Part shown: piece by piece, positions 50,760 through 58,144 of the stretch
Layout: each line of letters starts with the position of its first letter
Position numbering within the stretch: position 1 is the first letter of the stretch
Assembly (NCBI GenBank): GCA_910576535.1
Contig: CAJTKK010000002.1
Span: forward strand, 294,611 to 358,610
Reading direction: 5' to 3'
DNA: 64,000 nucleotides
Source of the DNA: an uncultured Lachnospiraceae bacterium
GTDB taxonomy: Bacteria > Bacillota > Clostridia > Lachnospirales > Lachnospiraceae
The notes under the pieces: generated by a model
What the model was told of the DNA's origin: nothing
Seen by the model: the letters and a program-made list of their open reading frames with translations, nothing else
The model's database searches: none
Made by a program: the position numbers and the translations under genes

Positions 50760-51482
50760 TCAGACCGTTTTATAATGTCTTTCACCAAAGATGCCTGTTC
50801 CTACACGCACGCAGGAGGCGCCCTCTTCCACAGCTATTTCATAATCTCCAGTCATACCCATTGATAAAACATTCATATTAACATTATCAATGTTTTTTCT
50901 CTTTATGTCAACAGATAATTGACGCAGCCCCGCAAAATACTGCCTGTTTGTTTCAGGATTTTCTACATAAGGCGCAATTGTCATCAAACCTTCTACTTGA
51001 ATCGACGGCATAAGAGAAATTTCCCGTACCAGCCTTTCGGCATCGTCTTTTGATGTGCCGAACTTGGTTTCTTCCCCGGCAATGTTCACTTCTACAAGAA
51101 TATGGGAAATGACGTTTTTCTTTACCGCTTCTTTGCTGATCTCTTCCGCAAGCCGGATGGAATCTACACTATGGATTAAATAAGCTTTATCCACAATATA
51201 TTTTACTTTATTCCTTTGAAGATGGCCGATCATATGCCATTTAATGTCTTTTGGCATACGTTCATATTTGTCAATCAGTTCCTGTACTTTATTTTCCCCG
51301 AAATGGCGGCATCCATGGCGGTAAGCCTCTTCCAGCATGGGTAAAGGCTTTGTTTTGCTGACTGCAATTAGCGTAACCTCCCCCGGGGCTTTTCCTGCCC
51401 TTTTGCAGGCTGACCGGATATTGTCTTCAACTTGTTTTATATTTTCTGCAATGCCGTTGCTATTTTGCATTGTTTCTTCCAT
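50760..51482 (-). CDS. yggS: YggS family PLP-binding protein
   Basis: A 240-residue single-domain PLP protein. The Lys that binds PLP is in LIAVSKTKP, and HFGENKVQEL, WHMIGHLQRNK and VLSMGMTGDYEIAVEEGA are typical. The family keeps vitamin B6 levels balanced and has no proven catalysis. AAGGAGG is 5 bases from ATG. yggS-sepF adjacency is conserved. Confidence 0.96.
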   Translation of the reverse strand: MEETMQNSNGIAENIKQVEDNIRSACKRAGKAPGEVTLIAVSKTKPLPMLEEAYRHGCRHFGENKVQELIDKYERMPKDIKWHMIGHLQRNKVKYIVDKAYLIHSVDSIRLAEEISKEAVKKNVISHILVEVNIAGEETKFGTSKDDAERLVREISLMPSIQVEGLMTIAPYVENPETNRQYFAGLRQLSVDIKRKNIDNVNMNVLSMGMTGDYEIAVEEGASCVRVGTGIFGERHYKTV

Positions 51483-51526
51483 TTTTCCTCCTTTATGCCT
51501 AAGCGGTTAACCTAATATGTATATTT

Positions 51527-52921
51527 TTAGTGAATCAGTTCGTCTTCACTTACTGTTGTAGCGTCCAGAACAATATAATCATATACATTCAGCCCGTAAG
51601 TCGTATTGGACTGGACGATAGAATACTCATCATTGCTATATAGTATATTAATCTGTTTAAAATCAGCATATCCTTTATTGATATTATATACCCCAATTAG
51701 GCTTCCACGCTTGCTTACCGCATATTTTTCAGACGTTTCAGGCATTATGATGTAATCTCCTATCCGGAGGGCTGGGTCATCTAAGTAATATTCCTCATCG
51801 GTTTCATTGTAGATCGAAGTTTCAATAAATTCTGTTGTAGCTTCCCCTTCCTCTGTGTAGGTTTCTTTGAGCACGCCATAGGAATTGCTGTTTCCGCCTT
51901 TGGTCACATAAGCTTTTGGAATAATAAAAAATTCTTTTTCCACAATGGAAGAATTGGGGATTTTCAGCCCTGTCTCATCTTCCAGGATCAGTTCAATATC
52001 CACAAAACGTTCGTTGCAGAATGTAATCATAGAATTGGTAAAAGTCAGCTTTACAAAAATATCCCCTGCTTCATTGGTAAAGGATTCCACCTTTCCCCAA
52101 GACGTTTCCTGGTTTTTCAGAAAACGTACTTTTACATATTCTGCTTCTAAAAGCTCTTCTTCCCTTTGTTTGTCAACTGGAATGACTAAAGACCAGTCTT
52201 CATTGGAAGATATTTTGTAGACTGGATCTCCAGGCGCTACCAGGTTATTGCCAAGAAGCTGGGTTTTTTCATAATTTTTCGTATCGAATAGTTCAGCGGT
52301 CATCATCTCTAAAGTCAGGTCTTCATAATCATCGGTAGAATAAATGACAATCCCGGCGACGGAAGCTCTGCACTGCTTAATCAGCCCTGTCACTTCAGAG
52401 GCTTGTATGGATTCGATACTTTCTAATATATTATAATTGGAAAGTTTTAAAACATTTCCTTCCATTTCATATTTAAAGTCGTACACGGAATTGAAATTTT
52501 TCCGGTCAAAATTATTAGCAAATCCAACAATTTCTGTCTTTAATTCTGTCAAATCAGCTTGCGACAGGGAATTTTCCCCTGTGGAATCTGTACCTATATA
52601 ATCTGCAAGCTTTCCGGATTCATCCACGGTATACACTAAATCTCCTACTGCCACTCTGGCTCCTTCCCTCGCAAAGTAATTGACATATCCATTGTCAGAG
52701 GCATTTATAATCGTTTCGTCCCTAAGAGCGACGGCTTTATAAATGTTATTCGTGGATAAAGAGCCTGCCTGCACTTCGTACCATACCACATGCTTTGACG
52801 TAAAATACATAAAGACACAGATTACAATATAAACAAAAATAACGGCGAAAATAATCATCCCTATATTCAGGTTCAGGGGTCTTCTGTATTTAGTTATTTT
52901 ATTGGGATTTTGACTGGCCAA
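51527..52921 (-). CDS. HlyD-like membrane-anchored protein
   Basis: A 464-residue protein with a probable TTG start at 52921, which has GGAGG 7 bases upstream; a longer frame from 53050 has no binding site. A cytoplasmic basic start (SQNPNKITKYRRPLN) and one membrane helix (about 23-42) precede a large outer region. It has a barrel-sandwich-type motif (YKAVALRDETIINAS, GARVAVGDLVYTVDESG) of HlyD/periplasmic adaptor proteins. No partner ABC transporter is nearby. Its placement before yggS and sepF recalls a Clostridia-specific wall-cluster protein; function unknown. Confidence 0.72.
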   Translation of the reverse strand: MASQNPNKITKYRRPLNLNIGMIIFAVIFVYIVICVFMYFTSKHVVWYEVQAGSLSTNNIYKAVALRDETIINASDNGYVNYFAREGARVAVGDLVYTVDESGKLADYIGTDSTGENSLSQADLTELKTEIVGFANNFDRKNFNSVYDFKYEMEGNVLKLSNYNILESIESIQASEVTGLIKQCRASVAGIVIYSTDDYEDLTLEMMTAELFDTKNYEKTQLLGNNLVAPGDPVYKISSNEDWSLVIPVDKQREEELLEAEYVKVRFLKNQETSWGKVESFTNEAGDIFVKLTFTNSMITFCNERFVDIELILEDETGLKIPNSSIVEKEFFIIPKAYVTKGGNSNSYGVLKETYTEEGEATTEFIETSIYNETDEEYYLDDPALRIGDYIIMPETSEKYAVSKRGSLIGVYNINKGYADFKQINILYSNDEYSIVQSNTTYGLNVYDYIVLDATTVSEDELIH

Positions 52922-53065
52922 CGAAAAACCTCCTGCTTTTGATATCACAAAGAATTTTGCAATTTTGCCCTGCAGTAACAGCCATTTTATTGACAGGGTT
53001 TGACACCTGATCCTATACAGAAACAACGGATGCCAGGCTCTGCCAGACATCCTTATGTGAAATAA

Positions 53066-53091
53066 AAGCCCCGGCCAAATATCCGGGGCTT
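53066..53091 (-). terminator. Intrinsic terminator on the - strand
   Basis: AAGCCCCGG (53066-53074) and CCGGGGCTT (53083-53091) are perfect arms with an 8-base loop. Read on the - strand it is followed by TTATTT. It ends the P-loop gene transcript, so the HlyD-like gene needs its own promoter. Confidence 0.85.
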
Positions 53092-53181
53092 ATGTTATGA
53101 CTGCAATCCAGAAGCATATATCGAACCGTTTTTTCTGCGGGAAAACTCCGCATCATGCCCAAGAATAGTCTGCGCTTATCA

Positions 53182-53601
53182 TTAAAGAGATACCGTAATC
53201 TTTGACTTCAGATCTTCCGGCAGTTCATTTTCATCCAGAGAAATGCTTAAAATGAAGTCAACGCCAAATGCATCCCCAATTTTTTCCAATTTCGTAATAA
53301 CCGGAGTAATATCTTTGCCTTCCAAACAAGCAATTTTTAAAAAGCTGTCAAAGTACATCTGCTGCAAGTCATGATCCTGGGAAAGGATACCGCATATAAA
53401 TCCTAAAAATTCATCACTGTTTGTAATAAAGTAATCGGATACGTTAATCAAACGTACTTTATTATTTAATTCAAACATATGTTTTGCGCTCTTATCTAAA
53501 TATGTAATATTGCCTGATGCAGTTTTTACTTCGGCATTCACCTTATCCAGTAAATGTTTTGTCTTTCCCTTTCCTTTATTGCCTGCTATTAATTGAACCA
53601 T
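53182..53601 (-). CDS. Small P-loop protein of unknown function
   Basis: A 139-residue protein with a Walker A motif at the extreme N-terminus (LIAGNKGKGKTKHLLDKV). A strand-helix pattern follows, but no clear Walker B besides VDFILSISLD. It lacks an HTH or membrane segment. AGGAGGG stands before ATG. It has its own promoter and terminator, which argues for a real, independently controlled gene. No family recognised. Confidence 0.68.
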   Translation of the reverse strand: MVQLIAGNKGKGKTKHLLDKVNAEVKTASGNITYLDKSAKHMFELNNKVRLINVSDYFITNSDEFLGFICGILSQDHDLQQMYFDSFLKIACLEGKDITPVITKLEKIGDAFGVDFILSISLDENELPEDLKSKITVSL

Positions 53602-53658
53602 CGGTAACCCTCCTAAAGTAAATTCAGTCTAAACCAATCCGTCAATAGACCTGTTTCT

Positions 53659-53687
53659 ATTATAATTTATATTATCTTAAAAAACAA
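53659..53687 (-). promoter_or_regulatory. Promoter of the P-loop gene
   Basis: On the - strand TTGTTT (53682-53687), a 17-base spacer and TATAAT (53659-53664), starting just after the carboxypeptidase stop. Confidence 0.65.
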
Positions 53688-53690
53688 CTG

Positions 53691-54680
53691 TTAATTCTTT
53701 ATTTCCTCCAACAAATCTGTCATTTCTTCATAAAGAATATCCCGTGACTCAGAACGTAAAATAACGGAAATATAAGATTTGCCCGAGGAACTGCGCGACA
53801 ACAGAATCAGGCAGTTTTTCGCAGCGCTTGTGGTGCCTGTTTTCCCGCCAATTACGGTAACTGGCTCCGGTGCGTTTTTTTGGCCTTGAAGATACAGATT
53901 AGTGGAATGAATGGAAAGTTCTTTATCATTTCCTTCTTTATCCTTATATACCGTAGTATATGACGGCATACGGATAATTTCGTCAATTAAATCATATTTT
54001 AGCGCTTCATTAAAAATTAAATACATATCATAAGCAGTAATATAATGTTCCTCCGCAGTAAGCCCGTGAGGATTGACAAAATGACAATTCGTAGCCCCTA
54101 GCGCATTTGCCTCCTGGTTCATTAAGTCGCAGAACGCTTCTACGGAACCGGCTATCCCTTCCGCAATAAGAACCGCCGCATCATTTGCCGAATAAATAAG
54201 CAAAGCATGCATTGCCTGCGTAAGGGTCATCTGGTCGCCCTCCCTCAGGCCGCAGGCTGTCGCGCCGGACTCCGTCATCCTGACATTGGCCGATGCCGTA
54301 AACACATCATCCGGTGATCCATATTTCAGGGCAACCAAGGCAGTCATAATTTTGGTAAGGCTGGCCGGCGCCATCTGTTCATTTGCATTTTTGGCATATA
54401 TGGTTATGTTGTCATCAATGGAAAATAACGCGGCAGAGCCTGCCTGCGACATATCTACATCTGTATTTGTCAATACATCGCCGTCTGCAATACATAAATC
54501 TTTTGCAAAAGGGGCTGCTGTATCAGCCCGTTCTTCCGCTTTATCCATACGGTAGCTGCTGACCGGGTAATCCGGTGAATATGCCATATCATATGTCTGG
54601 TTCCCGCATCCGGCCAGTATACTTCCCAAAGCCAATATACTAATGCCAAAAAGCAGGATTTTTCTATTTGTACATTTCAC
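53691..54680 (-). CDS. D-alanyl-D-alanine carboxypeptidase lipoprotein
   Basis: A 329-residue penicillin-binding protein of the DacA type with a GTG start. A lipobox LAGC (Cys25) makes it a lipoprotein. The three active-site motifs are SLTK (Ser107, Lys110), SAN (Ser164-Asn166) and KTG (Lys280-Gly282). It trims the last D-Ala from peptidoglycan stems. It is shorter than Escherichia coli DacA and lacks the C-terminal beta domain and amphipathic anchor. It overlaps mgsA by 17 bases. Confidence 0.92.
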   Translation of the reverse strand: MKCTNRKILLFGISILALGSILAGCGNQTYDMAYSPDYPVSSYRMDKAEERADTAAPFAKDLCIADGDVLTNTDVDMSQAGSAALFSIDDNITIYAKNANEQMAPASLTKIMTALVALKYGSPDDVFTASANVRMTESGATACGLREGDQMTLTQAMHALLIYSANDAAVLIAEGIAGSVEAFCDLMNQEANALGATNCHFVNPHGLTAEEHYITAYDMYLIFNEALKYDLIDEIIRMPSYTTVYKDKEGNDKELSIHSTNLYLQGQKNAPEPVTVIGGKTGTTSAAKNCLILLSRSSSGKSYISVILRSESRDILYEEMTDLLEEIKN

Positions 54681-55068
54681 GCCACTCTAAGTCTCCTCTG
54701 TCCAAAGATTTAATCAGCAATTCAGCCGATGCGAGATTGGTTGCTAAAGGAATATTATGCACATCGCATAAGCGCATTACATTATTCACATCCGGTTCAT
54801 GGGATTTGGGCGCCAAAGGGTCTCTAAGAAATATGACCAAGTCAATATCATTATGCTCAATCTGAGCGCCAATCTGCTGTTCCCCGCCAAGATGCCCTGC
54901 CAGATATTTATGAACGTTTAAGTTTGTCACTTCTTCTATCAATCTTCCGGTAGTGCCGGTTGCGTATAAATCATTTTTGCTTAAAATCCCCTTGTATGCG
55001 ATACAAAAATTCTGCATCAGCTTCTTTTTCGCATCATGTGCAATTAGCGCTATATTCATCGTTTTCAT
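54664..55068 (-). CDS. mgsA: Methylglyoxal synthase
   Basis: A protein of 131-134 residues converting dihydroxyacetone phosphate to methylglyoxal and phosphate. Motifs ALIAHDAKKKLM, ATGTTGRLI, GHLGGEQQIGA, IFLRDPLAPKSHEPD and PLATNLASAELLI are complete. ATG 55068 or ATG 55059 may start it; the GAGAGGG box suits the second better. It lies between rodA and the carboxypeptidase, a metabolic gene in a wall cluster. Confidence 0.95.
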   Translation of the reverse strand: MKTMNIALIAHDAKKKLMQNFCIAYKGILSKNDLYATGTTGRLIEEVTNLNVHKYLAGHLGGEQQIGAQIEHNDIDLVIFLRDPLAPKSHEPDVNNVMRLCDVHNIPLATNLASAELLIKSLDRGDLEWREMYK

Positions 55069-55084
55069 ACCCTCTCTCTGTTCC

Positions 55085-56194
55085 TTAATTTTTTTTGCAT
55101 TGCAATCCCACATTTAAAATAAAACCAATCCCAATATATAGGCTGACCATAGATGTCAGCCCATAGCTGACAAATGGAAGCGTAACCCCAGTATTCGGCA
55201 ATAGCCCCGTATTCACCCCGATATTTAAAAAACCTTGGAATCCGATTAACCCGGCCATTCCCGCCGCAATAATGCTGCCGGCAAGATCTTTTGCCTTGCC
55301 TGCAATCCTGAGACATTCCAAAGTAATCAGGACAATTAAAATAATGACGGCGCATGTGCCTATGAAACCGAACTCTTCCCCGATTACGGCAAAAATAAAA
55401 TCTGTCTGCGGCTCGGAAATGAAATTTCCGTTTTTTACGGAACTGATAACGTCCGTGTTGTATCCTTTTCCATATAACTGGCCGGAGCCAATAGCCATCA
55501 TGGAGTTAAGCTGCTGATAAGCCTCCGCAGTAGAATACTTCTCAGGATAAAGCCATGCATAGATACGTGTCTGCTGATAGGGTTCTATCAGCGTCTGATC
55601 CGGCTGGATGACAATACTGAAAAGAATAACGGCTGCCGGAATAACTACCGCCAGAACCCCTGTTACCAGTTTCCAGCTAATGCCGCCAACAAACATGATG
55701 ACACAGAACATGACCATCACAACAATTGTTGTGGAAAGATTTGGCTGTTTATAAATCAGGATAACAGACGGTAAGATGAACAGACAGCATAAAACTATAT
55801 TTGTAACGGAATTTATTTTATCCTTATGTTTCATTATAAACTGTGCATAAAATAGAATCAACAAAATTTTCGCAAGTTCTGACGGCTGGAATTGAATGCC
55901 GAATAAAATAATCCACCGCTGCGCCCCATTTACCTTAACGCCCAATGAAGTCCGTACCAAGAACAAAAGGGCAATATTGGTGATATAAAAAAGCCAATAC
56001 AGCTTGATCAGCACGGAATAGTCAAAAAGAGAAATTACTACCATAAGAAACAACCCAAATACAAATCCTGATATTTGGGTTTTCTGCAAAGATTCGTCCG
56101 CGCTCCCCACCGTAAAAATCCCTATGACAGTAAGCGCAACTACTAAAATAATTAATTTAAAATCATAATCCCGTACTTTATATTGCTTTAGCAT
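55085..56194 (-). CDS. rodA: RodA-type peptidoglycan glycosyltransferase (SEDS)
   Basis: A 369-residue SEDS protein with about ten membrane segments. It starts at ATG 56194 (MLKQYKVRDYD), which has AAGGAAG upstream. It shows KVNGAQRWI, FQPSELAKILLI, KQPNLSTTIV, GFLNIGVNTGLLPNTGVTLPFVSYG. RodA polymerises glycan strands of the lateral wall together with PBP2, encoded 2 kb upstream. Linkage to min and mre genes supports RodA over FtsW or SpoVE. Confidence 0.93.
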   Translation of the reverse strand: MLKQYKVRDYDFKLIILVVALTVIGIFTVGSADESLQKTQISGFVFGLFLMVVISLFDYSVLIKLYWLFYITNIALLFLVRTSLGVKVNGAQRWIILFGIQFQPSELAKILLILFYAQFIMKHKDKINSVTNIVLCCLFILPSVILIYKQPNLSTTIVVMVMFCVIMFVGGISWKLVTGVLAVVIPAAVILFSIVIQPDQTLIEPYQQTRIYAWLYPEKYSTAEAYQQLNSMMAIGSGQLYGKGYNTDVISSVKNGNFISEPQTDFIFAVIGEEFGFIGTCAVIILIVLITLECLRIAGKAKDLAGSIIAAGMAGLIGFQGFLNIGVNTGLLPNTGVTLPFVSYGLTSMVSLYIGIGFILNVGLQCKKN

Positions 56195-56227
56195 AATTAC
56201 TTCCTTTTTTAAACAGACATTGTTAAG

Positions 56228-56255
56228 TGACAGCACAGCGGAAGCTGTGCTGTCA
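56228..56255. repeat. Perfect hairpin between minE and rodA
   Basis: TGACAGCACAGC (56228-56239) and GCTGTGCTGTCA (56244-56255) pair with a 4-base loop, which is GGAA on the + strand and TTCC on the - strand transcript. No T run follows on the - strand. It may terminate weakly or protect the min transcript. Confidence 0.65.
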
Positions 56256-56257
56256 AA

Positions 56258-56521
56258 TTATTTATTTAAGTCAATAATGGGGATGCTTGCATAAAGGGAC
56301 GGCGTTTTTCCTCTTCCTTTTACCCCTGTTTTGGTAATTTGTATCTCCATGCTTTGGGCATCAATTTTCATGTATTTTGAAATGACTTTTGCAATATCCA
56401 TTTTAATCATTTCCATCATTTCCGGAGAGCAGTTGACCCGGTCGGAGATGAGCAGGATTTTCAGCCTGTCTTTTGCAATGTCCCTGGAACTTTTTTTTCT
56501 AAATATTCTTCCGAAATCCAT
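56258..56521 (-). CDS. minE: Cell division topological specificity factor MinE
   Basis: An 87-residue MinE with an N-terminal MinD-binding region (DIAKDRLKILLISDRVNCSPEMME, shown in part as DRLKILLISDRVNC) and a C-terminal dimer region (KYMKIDAQSMEIQITK). MinE drives MinD off the membrane, giving pole-to-pole oscillation. Its presence separates this organism from Bacillus, which uses DivIVA/MinJ instead. Confidence 0.95.
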   Translation of the reverse strand: MDFGRIFRKKSSRDIAKDRLKILLISDRVNCSPEMMEMIKMDIAKVISKYMKIDAQSMEIQITKTGVKGRGKTPSLYASIPIIDLNK

Positions 56522-56533
56522 AAGCGAACCTCC

Positions 56534-57325
56534 TTAATTTTTATGGAATATACCAGTTACCCTTGTCCAGAATGAGATCGTTTTTTCAAAATCAATAAAC
56601 GGTATATCCCTTCCGAGTACACGCTCGCAGATATTCTGGTATGCCCGTCCTGCCATGGTGCCATTTCCTACAAGAGGTTCTCCCTGGTTGGTTGCAATTA
56701 CTACATTCTCATCATCTGGCACAATGCCAATTAAAGGGATCGATAAAATATCCACTACATCGGCAGCCGTCATCATTTCCCCTCTTTTTACCATATCATA
56801 TCTAAGCCGGTTGATAATAAGGTCTATTTTCTTAAACTCATTTGCTTCCAGAAGCCCGATAATCCGGTCTGCATCCCGGATGGCGGAAACTTCCGGCGTG
56901 GTTACTACCAGCGCCCGGTCAGCTCCGGCAATTGCATTCTGAAACCCTTGTTCAATGCCTGCGGGACAGTCTAAAATAATAAAGTCAAACTGTTCCTTCA
57001 ACTGTTCAATCATTTTTATCATCTGCTGCGGTTTCACCGATGACTTATCCTTCGTCTGAGCAGACGGCATCAAATAAAGGCTGGGATGGCGTTTATCCTT
57101 GATCAACGCCTGTTTTACCCTGCATTTACCCTCAATGACATCAACCAGATTATAAACAATGCGGTTTTCCAGCCCCATAACGACATCCAAGTTCCGAAGC
57201 CCGATATCGGTATCTATGAGAATTACTTTTTTCCCCATTGCAGCCAAACCTGTTCCTACGTTTGCGGAAGTGGTGGTTTTCCCTACTCCGCCTTTCCCTG
57301 ACGTGACGACAATTACTTCACTCAT
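56534..57325 (-). CDS. minD: Septum site-determining ATPase MinD
   Basis: A 263-residue MinD from ATG 57325, which has GGAGG 5 bases upstream. It has the deviant Walker A KGGVGKTTTSAN, DTDIGLRNLDVVMGLE and DCPAGIEQGF, and a C-terminal amphipathic targeting helix (FWTRVTGIFHKN). ATP-bound MinD recruits MinC to membrane near the poles. Confidence 0.97.
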   Translation of the reverse strand: MSEVIVVTSGKGGVGKTTTSANVGTGLAAMGKKVILIDTDIGLRNLDVVMGLENRIVYNLVDVIEGKCRVKQALIKDKRHPSLYLMPSAQTKDKSSVKPQQMIKMIEQLKEQFDFIILDCPAGIEQGFQNAIAGADRALVVTTPEVSAIRDADRIIGLLEANEFKKIDLIINRLRYDMVKRGEMMTAADVVDILSIPLIGIVPDDENVVIATNQGEPLVGNGTMAGRAYQNICERVLGRDIPFIDFEKTISFWTRVTGIFHKN

Positions 57326-57412
57326 AAAAATCCTCCATTCCCATATTGCCTGCACCTATAGGGCGCATAGCCTTTCCTATGAATTCCGTATCATTCGTCC
57401 CCTAAGCCATCA

Positions 57413-58090
57413 TTATAAAGGCAAGTCGCTTAGTAATTCTTTTGTAATCGGTTCCATCACAACCTTATTATCTTTCACGTATGCAATTTTCGGCTGTACT
57501 TTTGGCCTTATCGACCATTTCATTTGTTTGCTGTTTTTATATTTGAAATCACCGATCTGTAATCTTTCCGGTGCCATTTCAAGCGCTGCCACAAAATGCC
57601 CTCCGCTGCCGTTTCCGCCGGCATATGCTTTTCCAAAAAGGCCGCCCAGGATAACGATGTCTTTCGTGGACACAATCGTGCTTCCTGGATATACATCACC
57701 TAATACTACAATGCTGGATTCCGTTTCCAGGATCTGACCGTTTTTCAAAGTCCCCCTGTAAAAGTGTCCTTCATTGTCTTCCTCACTGTTTCTGTATTCA
57801 AGCTGCTGTATTGCCTTAAGGTAATTCTGGTTTTTCTCTTCATCTTTTCCGACCAGGCAGACAATATGTAAATCAGAATTATCGCAGATGGCGTTTAAGA
57901 TAATTTTTTCTTCCTCATCAGAAAGGCTCCGGCCTTCTAAGGAAATTGCCATCTTCGCATTTTTAAAAAAATTACGGGATTCCCTGAACTTGAAAATAAC
58001 CTCATCCAGAAGTTCAGGGAATGGGATTTCCTCATTCAAATAAACGGAAATCCCGTTTTGGAAACTTTTAATAATGACTGCGTTTTTCAT
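57413..58090 (-). CDS. minC: Septum site-determining protein MinC
   Basis: A 225-residue MinC. The N-terminal domain (about 1-105) inhibits FtsZ. The C-terminal beta-helix (about 115-215) has the GDVYPGSTIVSTKDIVILGGLFGKAYAGGNG repeat, shown in part as DVYPGSTIVSTKDIVILGG, which binds MinD. The min genes lie in the order C-D-E. Confidence 0.95.
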   Translation of the reverse strand: MKNAVIIKSFQNGISVYLNEEIPFPELLDEVIFKFRESRNFFKNAKMAISLEGRSLSDEEEKIILNAICDNSDLHIVCLVGKDEEKNQNYLKAIQQLEYRNSEEDNEGHFYRGTLKNGQILETESSIVVLGDVYPGSTIVSTKDIVILGGLFGKAYAGGNGSGGHFVAALEMAPERLQIGDFKYKNSKQMKWSIRPKVQPKIAYVKDNKVVMEPITKELLSDLPL

Positions 58091-58144
58091 ATTAATTTAA
58101 CCTCCATGCAGTTGCCCGGGTCCATGCGGGTTCATACATCTTGC

